Origin: Clostridia bacterium
GTDB lineage: Bacteria; Bacillota; Clostridia; Lachnospirales; Anaerotignaceae
Length of the DNA: 64,000 nt
Direction of reading: 5' to 3'
Assembly: GCA_910575055.1 (NCBI GenBank)
Contig: CAJTDC010000001.1
Location: forward strand, 609,608 to 673,607
The notes under the pieces were generated by a model, which ran no database searches, was not told the DNA's origin, and saw nothing but the letters and a program-made list of their open reading frames with translations. Positions 46,191 through 57,443 of this stretch are shown here, in pieces. Made by a program: the position numbers and the translations under genes. The stretch's first letter is position 1. Each line of letters starts with the position of its first letter.

Positions 46191-47291
46191 ATGAAATTAT
46201 ATTGTTCAAGAGAATTATTATTAAATGCTCTCACAATTGCTAATAAAGCAATATCTAATAAAACGACTTTAGAAATATTAAAAAGTGTTTTACTAACAGC
46301 AGTAAACGAAAAATTTATTGTAACAGCCACTGATTTAGAGATAGGTATACAGTCAGCTCCTATTAAAGCTACAATTGAACAAGAAGGAACAATTGCCCTT
46401 GATGCACACCTCTTTACAGAAATTATCAGAAAAGTAAATGGAGATAATGTTTTAATACAAACAAATGAAAAATATGAAACATCTATTTCATGCGGTTTTT
46501 CAGATTTTAAAATTATGGGACAAAATGGAGAAGATTTTCCTGTACTACCTGAAGTTGAAAAAAAACAAAAATATAAACTATTACAATCTGATTTAAAAAA
46601 TATGATTAGACAAACAATTTTCTCTATTGCACAAGATGAGTCTAAACCTATATTAACAGGAGAACTATTAGAGTTAAAAAAAGATTGTATACAAATGGTG
46701 TCTGTAGATGGATATCGTATTTCATTTAGAAAAGAGAATTTATCTGAAAGTGCAAAGGAAACAAAAGTTGTTATTCCAGGAAAGACACTTTCAGAAATCA
46801 ATAAAATTTTAAGTTCAGAACAAAAAGAAGTTTCACTGTATATAACAGATAAACATATATTGTTTGATATTGATGGAAATATTGTAATTTCTCGCCTTTT
46901 AGAAGGAGAATATATAAAATATGAACAAAGTTTTTCTGATGATTATAAAACAAAATTTTATGTTAATACAAATGATTTTTTACAAACATTAGAAAGAGCT
47001 TCTCTTGTTTCAAAAGATAGTAGAAAAACACCAGTAAAACTTGACATTACACAAAAAAAATTAAGTGTAAAAGCACAAGCTGAAATTGGTACAGCATATG
47101 AGGAAATTGAGATAGAATTAGAAGGAGAAGCATTACAAATTGCCTTCAATCCTAAATATTTAATAGATGTACTACGTGTAGTAGATGAACAAAGAATTTC
47201 TATACAATTTACAACGTCGCTAAGTCCTTGTATCATCAGACCAATACAATCAGAAGCATTTCGCTATTTAATATTACCTTTACGTTTATAA
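46191..47291 (+). CDS. dnaN: DNA polymerase III beta subunit (sliding clamp)
   Basis: The ring-shaped processivity clamp, 366 residues in three repeated domains. The opening MKLYCSRELLLNALTIANKAIS, the SVDGYRIS turn and the carboxyl end SPCIIRPIQSEAFRYLILPLRL are typical. The ATG at 46191 is chosen over an in-frame TTG at 46179 that touches the AAGGAG site. It directly follows the unwinding element. Confidence 0.96.
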   Translation: MKLYCSRELLLNALTIANKAISNKTTLEILKSVLLTAVNEKFIVTATDLEIGIQSAPIKATIEQEGTIALDAHLFTEIIRKVNGDNVLIQTNEKYETSISCGFSDFKIMGQNGEDFPVLPEVEKKQKYKLLQSDLKNMIRQTIFSIAQDESKPILTGELLELKKDCIQMVSVDGYRISFRKENLSESAKETKVVIPGKTLSEINKILSSEQKEVSLYITDKHILFDIDGNIVISRLLEGEYIKYEQSFSDDYKTKFYVNTNDFLQTLERASLVSKDSRKTPVKLDITQKKLSVKAQAEIGTAYEEIEIELEGEALQIAFNPKYLIDVLRVVDEQRISIQFTTSLSPCIIRPIQSEAFRYLILPLRL

Positions 47292-47310
47292 AACATAGGA
47301 GGAAAATAAT

Positions 47311-47529
47311 ATGAATGAAATTATAATTAAAACAGAATTTATAAAATTACAACAATTATTAAAATTAGCGGGAATAGTAGGACAAGGTTCTGATGCAAAG
47401 TTGTATATTAAAAATGGTGAAATAAAAGTGAATGGCATTACAGCAACGCAAAGAGGAAAAAAAATATATCATGGTGATATTATAACAATACGAAATATAG
47501 GAGAATTGAAAATACTTCAAAAACAATAA
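47311..47529 (+). CDS. yaaA: S4-domain RNA-binding protein (YaaA type)
   Basis: A 72-residue S4-like protein: EFIKLQQLLKLAGIVGQGSDAKLYIKNGEIKVNG is the S4 fold, followed by TQRGKKIYHGDII. It is found between dnaN and recF in most Firmicutes, which secures the identification. Its molecular role is not well defined; some relatives affect ribosome assembly. GGAGG precedes the ATG. Confidence 0.92.
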   Translation: MNEIIIKTEFIKLQQLLKLAGIVGQGSDAKLYIKNGEIKVNGITATQRGKKIYHGDIITIRNIGELKILQKQ

Positions 47530-47545
47530 AAAACTTTACTTAACT

Positions 47546-47572
47546 GGTCATCACTAAATGAAAGTGATGACC
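47546..47572. repeat. Perfect 10-bp inverted repeat between yaaA and recF
   Basis: GGTCATCACT (47546-47555) pairs with AGTGATGACC (47563-47572) around a 7-base loop. No T-run follows. It is the third such hairpin between co-directional genes in this window. Confidence 0.7.
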
Positions 47573-47616
47573 TTAAAAATAAAATTATTTTTGCATTTAT
47601 TTTAGGAAGTGAATTA

Positions 47617-48702
47617 ATGTACATACAAAAGGTATCTTTAACAGGTTATAGAAATTTAAAAGATATTACACTGTTTTTAAAAAACGGTGTTAATATTTTT
47701 TATGGAGAGAATGCACAAGGAAAAACAAATTTTTTAGAGTCATTATATTTATGTTCTTCTGGTCGTTCTTTACGTACAAAAAACGATAGCCAACTTATAG
47801 AATTTGAATTAAAAGAAAGTCATATACAAGTGCTGATAAAAAAGCAAGATAGTACAGATAAAATAGATATTCACCTAAAAAAAGAAACAAAAAAGGGCAT
47901 TGCTGTAAATGGTATTGCTTTAAAAAAATTAGGAGAACTATTTGGTACTTGTCATGCTGTTATATTTTCACCAGAAGATTTGAATTTAGTTAAAAATGGT
48001 CCTGTAGAACGACGTCGCTTTATGGATATGGAAATTTGTCAAATGAATGTAGTATATTACTATGATTTACAAAAATATTACAAAATACTAAAACAAAGAA
48101 ATCATTTACTAAAAGAAATACAAAAAAAGCCTATACTAAAAGATACTCTTTTTGTATGGGACAAACAATTAGTAGATACAGGAAAACGCATTATTGACAC
48201 CAGAAGCGATTTTTTAAATCAGTTGAATAAAATAGCAAGTGAAAAACAAAATAAGCTTACAGGAGGCAAAGATGCCCTAGAAATCATATATAAACCAAAC
48301 AGTACAACAAAACAATTAGAACAAAAATTAACTAAAAACTATCAAAGAGATATTTTACTAGGAACAACACAATCAGGCCCTCATAAAGATGATATATTAT
48401 TTTTAATAAATGGAAAAGATGTCAAACAATATGGCTCACAAGGACAACAAAGAACAACAGCACTTTCTGCAAAATTAGCAGAAATTGATTTAATACAACA
48501 ACAAACAACACAAAAACCCATATTGCTTTTAGATGACGTATTTTCTGAATTAGATAGAAATCGTCAAAATTTTTTAATGGAAAATATAGGACATTTACAA
48601 ACAATATTAACTTGTACTGGAATAGAAGATGTAATAAAAGAATATGTCAAACAAGCATATCTTTTTTATGTAGAAAAAGGAGAGATTAAAAGAATAAAAT
48701 AA
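47617..48702 (+). CDS. recF: DNA replication and repair protein RecF
   Basis: An SMC-like ATPase that helps load RecA at gaps. The 361 residues have GENAQGKTNFLESLYLCSSGRS (Walker A), FSPEDLNLVKNGP, GPHKDDILF, the signature GSQGQQRTTALSAKLAE and Walker B LLLDDVFSELD. It is downstream of yaaA and followed by a terminator, so gyrB is driven by its own promoter. Confidence 0.96.
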   Translation: MYIQKVSLTGYRNLKDITLFLKNGVNIFYGENAQGKTNFLESLYLCSSGRSLRTKNDSQLIEFELKESHIQVLIKKQDSTDKIDIHLKKETKKGIAVNGIALKKLGELFGTCHAVIFSPEDLNLVKNGPVERRRFMDMEICQMNVVYYYDLQKYYKILKQRNHLLKEIQKKPILKDTLFVWDKQLVDTGKRIIDTRSDFLNQLNKIASEKQNKLTGGKDALEIIYKPNSTTKQLEQKLTKNYQRDILLGTTQSGPHKDDILFLINGKDVKQYGSQGQQRTTALSAKLAEIDLIQQQTTQKPILLLDDVFSELDRNRQNFLMENIGHLQTILTCTGIEDVIKEYVKQAYLFYVEKGEIKRIK

Positions 48703-48727
48703 CAATTATGTCGAATGGTTATTTCGT

Positions 48728-48756
48728 AAAAGCCTTGAAATAAAAGGCTTTTTTTT
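48728..48756 (+). terminator. Terminator after recF
   Basis: AAAGCCTT and AAGGCTTT form the stem around an 8-base loop, and T8 follows. Confidence 0.88.
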
Positions 48757-48758
48757 AC

Positions 48759-48787
48759 TTGTGAAAAAGCAAAAAAAATGATATAAT
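48759..48787 (+). promoter_or_regulatory. gyrB-gyrA promoter
   Basis: TTGTGA (48759-48764), 17 bases, perfect TATAAT (48782-48787). The transcript would then pass a small hairpin at 48878-48897 (ACAGGCT with AGCCTGT) followed by a U-rich run, possibly a leader attenuator. Confidence 0.7.
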
Positions 48788-48892
48788 ATTATTTATTATC
48801 AAATAATGGCAATGATATTGATACTGTCATTTCTGTTAATATAAATTGCCAAATATTAGGGAGTGTTTAAGTACCCTACAGGCTTTTTATAG

Positions 48893-50824
<1,932 letters not shown>

Positions 50825-50917
50825 TTTAATAATTCAGTAAAATGAATTTTTATTGAAGTGTATAATTTTGATGACTTAAATTTTGTAACATAATGCAGAA
50901 AGGACGTTAGTATTGTT

Positions 50918-53407
50918 ATGGATAATACAAATAAAATAGATAAAATAGTTGGAGTTAACATAGAAGAAGAAATGAAAAACTGTTATATCGACTATGCTAT
51001 GAGTGTTATTGTATCTCGTGCTTTGCCAGATGCTCGTGATGGATTGAAGCCAGTGCAGAGGAGAATATTGTATTCTATGGGAGAGATGAATTTAGAACCG
51101 AATAAACCCTATAAAAAATCAGCACGTATTGTAGGAGATACTATGGGTAAATATCATCCTCACGGCGATAGTTCTATTTATCAAGCTATGGTTCGTATGG
51201 CTCAAAATTTTTCTATGAGATATGTTTTGGTAGATGGACATGGAAATTTTGGTTCTGTAGATGGCGATGGAGCAGCAGCACAGCGTTATACAGAAGCAAG
51301 AATGTCACGTATTTCATTGGAGATGCTTGCAGACATTGATAAAAATACAGTAGATTTTGTACCAAACTACAGCGAAGAAGTGAAAGAACCTACTGTATTG
51401 CCTGCAAGAGTGCCCAATCTTTTAATCAATGGTTCTTCTGGTATTGCTGTTGGTATGGCGACAAATATACCTCCTCACAATTTGTCAGAAGTAGTTGACG
51501 GTGTTGTGAAAATGATTGACAACTATGTACAACAAAAAAGAGAAACTTCTGTAGAAGAATTGATGGAAGTGATAAAAGCTCCAGATTTTCCAACAGGTGG
51601 TATTATTATGGGAAAAAATGGTATACGTTCTGCTTATCGTACAGGTAGAGGAAAAATACGTGTCAGAGCAGTTTCTGAAATAGAAGCTATGCCAAATGGT
51701 AGAGAACGTATTGTTGTAACAGAAATTCCCTATCAAGTAAATAAAGCGAGATTAATTGAAAAAATTGCTGATTTAGTAAAAGAAAAAAGGGTAGAAGGTA
51801 TTAGTGATATAAGAGATGAGTCTAACCGAAAAGGTATGAGAATTGTCATTGAATTAAAAAAAGATGCCAATACAGGTGTAGTATTAAATAATTTGTATAA
51901 ATATACACAATTAGAAGACAGCTTTGGTGTTATTATGATTGCATTAGTAAATAATAAACCTGAAATATTAAATTTAAAACAGGTACTAGAACAATATTTA
52001 AAACATCAAAAAGAAGTTGTCACAAGACGTACACAATTTGAATTAGACAAAGCAGAGAAAAGAGCACATTTGTTAGAAGGCTTACGTATTGCATTAGACA
52101 ATATTGATGAAGTCATACGTATTATTAGAAATAGCTATGATAATGCAAAATCAAAATTAATGGAAAGATTTGGATTGTCTGAAGTACAAACACAGGCAAT
52201 ATTAGAAATGCAGTTACGTCGTCTGCAGGGATTGGAATATGAAAAAATTGACAAAGAATATAGGGAATTGATGGAAAAAATAAAAGAATATAAAGCAATA
52301 CTGTTAGACGAAACACTTTTGTATGGTGTGATAAAAGAAGAGATATTGATAGTAAAAGCAAAATATGGAGATAAAAGACGCACTCAAATTATGCAGCACG
52401 TAGAAGTGATAGAAGATGAAGATTTAATTGACGAAGAAACAAGTGTATTTACATTATCTCATTTAAATTATATTAAAAGAACCCCTCTTATGACATATAA
52501 AAGTCAAAAAAGAGGTGGTCGAGGTATTATGGGTATGAATACAAGAGAAGAAGACTTTGTAAAAGACTTGTTTTTAGGTTCTACACACGATTATATATTG
52601 TTTTTTACAAATAAAGGCAGAGTATACCGCTTAAAGGGGTATGAAGTACCAGAAGCAGGAAGAACTGCAAGAGGAAATGCCATTGTGAATTTAATTGAAA
52701 TTTCAAATGAAGAAACCATTACAGCTATGATACCTGTAAAAGAATTTACACAAGATAGTTATTTAGTGATGATAACAAAAGAGGGTATTATAAAGAAAAC
52801 AGATATGATGAGCTTTTGCAATATTAGAAAAGGTGGTTTAACAGCACTTGGTTTAAAAGAAGAAGATAGTTTGATTTCAGTACTTGTAACAAATGGTGAC
52901 GATGAAATACTTGTTGCCACAAAAAATGGTATGGGAATTAAATTCAATGAAAAAGATGTTCGCCCTATGAGTAGACAGGCAATAGGAGTAAAAGCAATTA
53001 CACTCAAACAAAATGACTATGTTGTTTCTGCAGTTAAAATTGCAGAAGGTGCAAAAATTTTAAATGTTACAGAAAAAGGATATGGTAAAAGAACAAGTGC
53101 AGAAGATTTTAACGTGCAATATAGAGGTGGAAAAGGTGTCAAAATACATCAGCTGACAGAAAAAACAGGACTTTTAACAGGCGTTCTTGTGATAGAAGAA
53201 AAAGAGGAATTGATGCTGATTACTTCTGAAGGTGTAATAATACGTTTGAGAGGAAATGAAATTTCGTCACTTGGCAGAGTGTCACAAGGTGTAAAACTAA
53301 TTAATCTAAATGAAAATGTAACTGTTGTAGGTGTAGCAAAGATTTCAGAACAAGATATACAAATGGAAGAGGAACAAATAGAAGAAATAGAACAAACAGA
53401 GCAATAA
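50918..53407 (+). CDS. gyrA: DNA gyrase subunit A
   Basis: The DNA-cleaving subunit, 829 residues. The catalytic Tyr is in [12 protein letters not shown]. The C-terminal beta-pinwheel (about 505-810) has the GyrA box form [11 protein letters not shown] and ends with an acidic E/Q tail. In the quinolone region [17 protein letters not shown] the Ser83 equivalent is kept, but the residue at the Asp87 position is Gln. GCAGAAAGGA precedes the ATG. It is cotranscribed with gyrB. Confidence 0.96.
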   Translation: MDNTNKIDKIVGVNIEEEMKNCYIDYAMSVIVSRALPDARDGLKPVQRRILYSMGEMNLEPNKPYKKSARIVGDTMGKYHPHGDSSIYQAMVRMAQNFSMRYVLVDGHGNFGSVDGDGAAAQRYTEARMSRISLEMLADIDKNTVDFVPNYSEEVKEPTVLPARVPNLLINGSSGIAVGMATNIPPHNLSEVVDGVVKMIDNYVQQKRETSVEELMEVIKAPDFPTGGIIMGKNGIRSAYRTGRGKIRVRAVSEIEAMPNGRERIVVTEIPYQVNKARLIEKIADLVKEKRVEGISDIRDESNRKGMRIVIELKKDANTGVVLNNLYKYTQLEDSFGVIMIALVNNKPEILNLKQVLEQYLKHQKEVVTRRTQFELDKAEKRAHLLEGLRIALDNIDEVIRIIRNSYDNAKSKLMERFGLSEVQTQAILEMQLRRLQGLEYEKIDKEYRELMEKIKEYKAILLDETLLYGVIKEEILIVKAKYGDKRRTQIMQHVEVIEDEDLIDEETSVFTLSHLNYIKRTPLMTYKSQKRGGRGIMGMNTREEDFVKDLFLGSTHDYILFFTNKGRVYRLKGYEVPEAGRTARGNAIVNLIEISNEETITAMIPVKEFTQDSYLVMITKEGIIKKTDMMSFCNIRKGGLTALGLKEEDSLISVLVTNGDDEILVATKNGMGIKFNEKDVRPMSRQAIGVKAITLKQNDYVVSAVKIAEGAKILNVTEKGYGKRTSAEDFNVQYRGGKGVKIHQLTEKTGLLTGVLVIEEKEELMLITSEGVIIRLRGNEISSLGRVSQGVKLINLNENVTVVGVAKISEQDIQMEEEQIEEIEQTEQ

Positions 53408-53415
53408 TAAAATAT

Positions 53416-53445
53416 CCCTCAGTATATTTGGCTGAGGGGTTTTTA
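53416..53445 (+). terminator. Terminator after gyrA
   Basis: CCCTCAG (53416-53422) pairs with CTGAGGG (53432-53438) and is followed by T5 after one G. Confidence 0.88.
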
Positions 53446-53476
53446 TATTAAAATAATTTTAATATTTTTTAAGACT

Positions 53477-53505
53477 TTGTTACTTGTTTTTACGTTATAG
53501 ATAAT
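53477..53505 (+). promoter_or_regulatory. Candidate promoter of the alarmone synthetase gene
   Basis: TTGTTA (53477-53482), 17 bases, GATAAT (53500-53505). A second overlapping pair with a 15-base spacer also exists, so the exact hexamers are uncertain. Confidence 0.45.
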
Positions 53506-53556
53506 ATAGTATAAAAAATGATAAATATATAGTAATATATGGAAAGGAGATGTTTT

Positions 53557-54309
53557 ATGAAAGACTTAACAATAGGAGAACACCCTCCTTTTGATTTTAA
53601 AAAATTAAATCCAGAAATTATAAATAGCCACGTTAGAGAAACAAAAGAAATGATGTTGATGTATGACTGTGGTATAAAAGAAGTCAAAACAAAATTAGAA
53701 ATATTAAATAATGAATTTCAAATACAAAAAGAAAGAAACCCTATTGAATATTTAAAAAGTCGTGTAAAATCGTTAGAAAGTATTGTAATGAAATTACATA
53801 AAAAAGGATATGCACTTTCTGTAGAAAATGCTATGAAACACCTGCACGATATTGCAGGAATTAGAGTGATATGTTCTTTTATAGATGATATTTATAGCGT
53901 AGCAAATATGTTAAAAAAACAAGATGATATTACAGTAGTATTAGAAAAAGATTATATTAAAAATCCAAAACCAAATGGTTATAGAAGTTATCATATGGTT
54001 TTAGAAATACCTGTATTTTTTTCTCAAAAAAAGCAGTATGTAAAAGTTGAGGTACAAATTAGAACCATTGCTATGGATTTTTGGGCAAGTTTAGAACATA
54101 AATTATATTACAAAGAAACAGACGTCACATCAGAAGAAATTACAGCAAGGTTAAAAAAATGTGCTGATATTATTGCTGCAACAGATATAGAAATGCAGTC
54201 TATAAGAGATGTTGTGGAAGAATGGGAAATGTTATCCCCAAAAAAAAACACATCTGTAGACAAAATTGTGGAAACTGTGGAAGATTTTGTGGATATTGTA
54301 AACAAGTAA
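53557..54309 (+). CDS. Small alarmone synthetase (RelA/SpoT-domain GTP pyrophosphokinase)
   Basis: A single-domain (p)ppGpp synthetase of the RelQ/YjbM type, 250 residues from the ATG at 53557 (AAGGAG upstream). The synthetase core is seen in LKSRVKSLESIVMKLHKKGY, LHDIAGIRVICSFIDDIYSVA, KPNGYRSYHMVLEIPVFF and VEVQIRTIAMDFWASLEHKLYYK. No hydrolase, TGS or ACT domain is present. It is expected to respond through its own transcription or allostery rather than at ribosomes. Confidence 0.93.
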   Translation: MKDLTIGEHPPFDFKKLNPEIINSHVRETKEMMLMYDCGIKEVKTKLEILNNEFQIQKERNPIEYLKSRVKSLESIVMKLHKKGYALSVENAMKHLHDIAGIRVICSFIDDIYSVANMLKKQDDITVVLEKDYIKNPKPNGYRSYHMVLEIPVFFSQKKQYVKVEVQIRTIAMDFWASLEHKLYYKETDVTSEEITARLKKCADIIAATDIEMQSIRDVVEEWEMLSPKKNTSVDKIVETVEDFVDIVNK

Positions 54310-54317
54310 ACACAAAT

Positions 54318-54746
54318 TTATTTTTTGTTGATAAAAAAGATACCCATCAAGCACAAAATAATACCGAAGAATTGTTGCTTTGTCATTTGTTCACGATAAA
54401 CCAAAATACCAATAAACAAGAGTATGATACCTAGCAATACACTGCAAATAAGAGAACAAACACTGATATTCCAGCCAAAACGATAGGCTTGTATATAACC
54501 AAATTCTAAACCAATAATAGCAATGCCTAATACAAAGCTAGCCCAGTTAAGCTGTGTAAATGTGTGTAAAACCGATTTGAAATGGGTGTTGATAAGTAAT
54601 AATATCAATGTGATAATGGCAGCTACAGAATATGTCACAAAAAGAGAAGCAAAAGGATTTGCGTCTTGTGCTGTAGATTTAGAGGAAATGTGATAAAAAG
54701 TGTTTGATAAAACGACTATAATGACAGGTAAAAAATGTGTTAGCAT
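54318..54746 (-). CDS. EamA/DMT-type small membrane transporter
   Basis: A 142-residue protein with four or five hydrophobic helices, such as HFLPVIIVVLSNTFYHISSK and SFVLGIAIIGLEFGYIQAY. The RFGWNISVCSLICSVLLGIILLFIGILVYREQMT stretch, read in two parts, is typical of half-size EamA (drug/metabolite transporter) proteins. The substrate is unknown. It converges with the alarmone synthetase gene, leaving only 8 bases between the two stops and no separate terminator. Confidence 0.82.
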   Translation of the reverse strand: MLTHFLPVIIVVLSNTFYHISSKSTAQDANPFASLFVTYSVAAIITLILLLINTHFKSVLHTFTQLNWASFVLGIAIIGLEFGYIQAYRFGWNISVCSLICSVLLGIILLFIGILVYREQMTKQQFFGIILCLMGIFFINKK

Positions 54747-54851
54747 ACAATAAACTCCCTTTCATTTGTTAGATTAAGTAAAACATTTTTTTATTATTTT
54801 GTCAATATGATTTATGAATAAAATGAGAGGGTGTCTAAAATAGAATTTATA

Positions 54852-54929
54852 ATGGAATTAATAGGTAACGTTGTAGAAATATGCGTTGATATTGTAGCGA
54901 ATTTTATCAAAAAATATAGGAGAAAATAA
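54852..54929 (+). CDS. Possible 25-residue peptide upstream of fumarase
   Basis: ATG-TAA frame encoding MELIGNVVEICVDIVANF and a basic tail KKYRRK. It looks like one amphipathic or membrane-associated helix with positive end. No good ribosome-binding site precedes the ATG; a GTG six codons upstream is also possible. Its last codons contain the fumarase ribosome-binding site. It may be an uORF or chance. Confidence 0.25.
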   Translation: MELIGNVVEICVDIVANFIKKYRRK

Positions 54930-54931
54930 AA

Positions 54932-55774
54932 ATGAGAGAAATATCAGTTGAGTTGATTACAGACACTATTGCACAGATGTGTATAGAAGCAAATTGTTGC
55001 TTGAATGAAGATGTACATACTGCATTAGAAAGGGCAAAACAAAAAGAAAGTTCCCCTATAGGGAAAGAAATACTTTGTCAGTTAACAGAAAATGCAGATA
55101 TTGCATTACAAAAGAATATGCCTATTTGTCAAGATACAGGTATGGCGATTGTATTTTTGGAAATAGGACAAGAAGTGCATATTACAGGGGGACTTTTGGA
55201 GGACGCTGTAAATGAAGGTGTTAGAAAGGGATATGAAAAGGGGTATTTGAGGAAGTCAGTAGTAGAAGACCCTTTTTTGAGAGTAAACACAAAAGACAAT
55301 ACACCTGCTATATTGTACACAAAAATAGTAGCAGGAGATAACATAGATATTACAGTAGCACCAAAAGGTTTTGGTAGTGAAAATATGAGTCGTGTTTATA
55401 TGCTCAAACCTTCTGATGGCATAGAAGGAGCAAAAAAAGCCATATTGGAAACGGTAGAACAGGCAGGAGCAAATCCCTGCCCTCCTATGGTAGTAGGTGT
55501 AGGTTGTGGAGGTAGCTTTGAATATAGTGCTTATTTGGCAAAAAAGGCACTTTTACGCCCTATAGGAAGCCATTCTGATAAAAAACATATTAGAGAAATG
55601 GAACAGGAACTTCTTCAAAAAATGAATGATACAGGGATAGGTCCTCAAGGATTGGGAGGAAATACAACTGTATTAGGTGTGAATATAGAAAGCTATGCAA
55701 CACATATTGCAGGTATGCCTATTGCAATTAATATTAGTTGTCACGTAACACGACATTGCCATAAAGTAATATGA
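54932..55774 (+). CDS. fumA: Fumarate hydratase class I, alpha subunit
   Basis: The [4Fe-4S] catalytic chain of two-subunit fumarase, 280 residues. Cluster cysteines are in [24 protein letters not shown] and the final [12 protein letters not shown] region. Tartrate dehydratase is a close relative and cannot be fully excluded, but the pairing and length fit clostridial fumarase. AGGAG precedes the ATG. The beta gene starts 16 bases after it. Confidence 0.9.
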   Translation: MREISVELITDTIAQMCIEANCCLNEDVHTALERAKQKESSPIGKEILCQLTENADIALQKNMPICQDTGMAIVFLEIGQEVHITGGLLEDAVNEGVRKGYEKGYLRKSVVEDPFLRVNTKDNTPAILYTKIVAGDNIDITVAPKGFGSENMSRVYMLKPSDGIEGAKKAILETVEQAGANPCPPMVVGVGCGGSFEYSAYLAKKALLRPIGSHSDKKHIREMEQELLQKMNDTGIGPQGLGGNTTVLGVNIESYATHIAGMPIAINISCHVTRHCHKVI

Positions 55775-55789
55775 AAGGGGAAAAAGAAA

Positions 55790-56332
55790 TTGAATGTTTC
55801 AGTACCATTTACAGCAGAACAGGCAAAAAAATTAAAAGCAGGTGATGTGGTAAATATAAGTGGTGTAATATATACAGCAAGAGATGCAGCACATAAAAGA
55901 ATGTTAGAAGAATATGATAAAACGGGAAAATTTCCTTTTGATATATACAATCAAATTGTATATTATGCAGGGCCAGCACCAGCCAAACCAAATGAAGTAA
56001 TAGGCTCTGTAGGCCCCACTACATCATACCGTATGGACGTATATTCTCCCGTATTACTACGTTTTGGATTAAGGGGTATGATTGGTAAAGGCATTCGAAA
56101 TAATGAAGTGATACAGGCAATGAAGCAGTATACAGGTGTGTATTTTGGTGCAACAGGAGGAGCAGGTGCATTACTTGCAAAACATATTGAAAGTGTAGAA
56201 GTAATTGCTTATGAGGATTTAGGAGCAGAAGCAATTAGAAAATTAGTGGTAAAAGATTTTCCTGTCATTGTGATTATAGATAGTGAAGGAAATAACTTAT
56301 ATGAAACAGAACCAATAAAATATAGAAAATGA
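55790..56332 (+). CDS. fumB: Fumarate hydratase class I, beta subunit
   Basis: The C-terminal-type Fe-S hydro-lyase chain, 180 residues. It has GDVVNISGVIYTARDAAHKRM, YYAGPAPAKPNEVIGSVGPTT, RMDVYSPVLLRFGLRGMIGKG and YFGATGGAGALLAKHI, all conserved. The start codon is TTG at 55790, fixed by GAAAGGGG 10 bases upstream and by alignment of the N-terminus. A bidirectional terminator follows. Confidence 0.92.
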   Translation: MNVSVPFTAEQAKKLKAGDVVNISGVIYTARDAAHKRMLEEYDKTGKFPFDIYNQIVYYAGPAPAKPNEVIGSVGPTTSYRMDVYSPVLLRFGLRGMIGKGIRNNEVIQAMKQYTGVYFGATGGAGALLAKHIESVEVIAYEDLGAEAIRKLVVKDFPVIVIIDSEGNNLYETEPIKYRK

Positions 56333-56338
56333 TAAATA

Positions 56339-56373
56339 AAAAAGAGTCACTGTTTGTATTTAGTGGCTCTTTT
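56339..56373. terminator. Bidirectional terminator between fumarase and gntR
   Basis: AAAGAGTCACT (56341-56351) pairs with AGTGGCTCTTT with one G-U; A-run on the left and T-run on the right. The two transcripts converge here. Confidence 0.88.
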
Positions 56374-56387
56374 ACTATTGTTAAATA

Positions 56388-57113
56388 TCAGCCATATTTT
56401 ACAGTTAAATTAACATAAGAAATATGTTCCCTCATAACAGAATAGGCTGTTTGATAATCTTGCCTTTTAATAGCTTCTAATATTTTACCGTGCAAATCTA
56501 TTGTAACATCAATTACACGAGGATTTTTTGTTAAAGACTGACGCATAGCGACACGAATGCAACGTTCAAAGGACTCTTTTGCTGCAATCATTGTGCTGAT
56601 AAGTAATTTATTGTGTGTAGCATCAGAAAGAAGCATATGAAATTGAGAGTCATAATCTACAAATAAATTAACATCATCTTTGTATTCTATCATATGCTGA
56701 TAACTTTCAGATATTTTTTCAATGTCTTCTGGCGTAGCACGTTTTGCGGCATAGCTTGCTGTTTCTGCCTCTAACATAAAACGAAATTCTAGTAAATCAT
56801 TTAAATCTGAATTTTCTACTGTAATGCTAAAAGGTGCAATATTAACGATATTATCAATATTGTTTATAAAAGTACCCGCTTTAGAACGTCTGATAAAACC
56901 AAACACAGCAAGAGCAGTATAGGCTTCTCTTAGCGTACTGCGACCTATGCCTAATGCACTGCTGACTACATTTTCATTAGGTAACATATATCCTTCTGGT
57001 AGTTTTCCAGTTAAAATTAATTCTTTAAATTTTTGAAAAAGATTTTGAGAGATATTTTTCCCTAAATCTGATTTCAAGAAATCTACGTTTTCTAATAATA
57101 TGTCTTTTTGCAC
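56388..57113 (-). CDS. GntR-family transcriptional regulator, FadR subfamily
   Basis: A 241-residue repressor or activator. The N-terminal winged helix (LFQKFKELILTGKLPEGYMLPNE, then GIGRSTLREAYTALAVFG) is followed by an all-helical FCD domain with the metal/ligand residues of LEFRFMLEAETASYAAKRA, DYDSQFHMLL and EHISYV. The open frame reaches a TTG at 57176, but a GTG at 57113 with AAGGTGGGG just upstream is the better start. It stands next to a CstA-like transporter and fumarase genes, so control of carboxylate use is plausible but unproven. Confidence 0.88.
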   Translation of the reverse strand: MQKDILLENVDFLKSDLGKNISQNLFQKFKELILTGKLPEGYMLPNENVVSSALGIGRSTLREAYTALAVFGFIRRSKAGTFINNIDNIVNIAPFSITVENSDLNDLLEFRFMLEAETASYAAKRATPEDIEKISESYQHMIEYKDDVNLFVDYDSQFHMLLSDATHNKLLISTMIAAKESFERCIRVAMRQSLTKNPRVIDVTIDLHGKILEAIKRQDYQTAYSVMREHISYVNLTVKYG

Positions 57114-57443
57114 GATAATCCCCACCTTTTGATTTGTAGATTTTTCAGTTGAAATCGTTTGAATATTCCAATACAATTTATAGTGTTAAGTCGAAAACAG
57201 ATAATTATTTTTTGTTAAAAATAGGGAATTATAGTATTTGCTCCCCTTTTGTTGTTATTATTTTTCGACAGTTTATGATAGATAAAACAAAAATTTCATA
57301 TACATTCTACTATATATCGAACACTTTTGCAAATAGAAATATGACATTTTTTTCCACACTAATTTTTTTTATAGAAAACAGAAAAAAACTGTTTCTTTTT
57401 GAAAGTAAGAAACAGTTTTTTTAGGCAATATGACGAAAAATTG
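57114..57443. other. Gap between gntR and cstA
   Basis: No gene is visible. It contains the cstA terminator (57382-57422) and the gntR promoter region. A near-palindrome TTTGAATATTCCAA (57158-57171), about 45 bases upstream of the gntR GTG, is a candidate autoregulatory operator. Confidence 0.5.
57382..57422 (-). terminator. Terminator after cstA
   Basis: AAAAAAACTGTTTC pairs perfectly with GAAACAGTTTTTTT around a 13-base loop. It lies 22 bases beyond the cstA stop and could work in both directions. Confidence 0.85.

Noticed and set aside
46166..46801. Leftward 211-residue frame over dnaN
   Set aside because: It is a long shadow frame of dnaN with serine/phenylalanine-rich composition and no ribosome-binding site.
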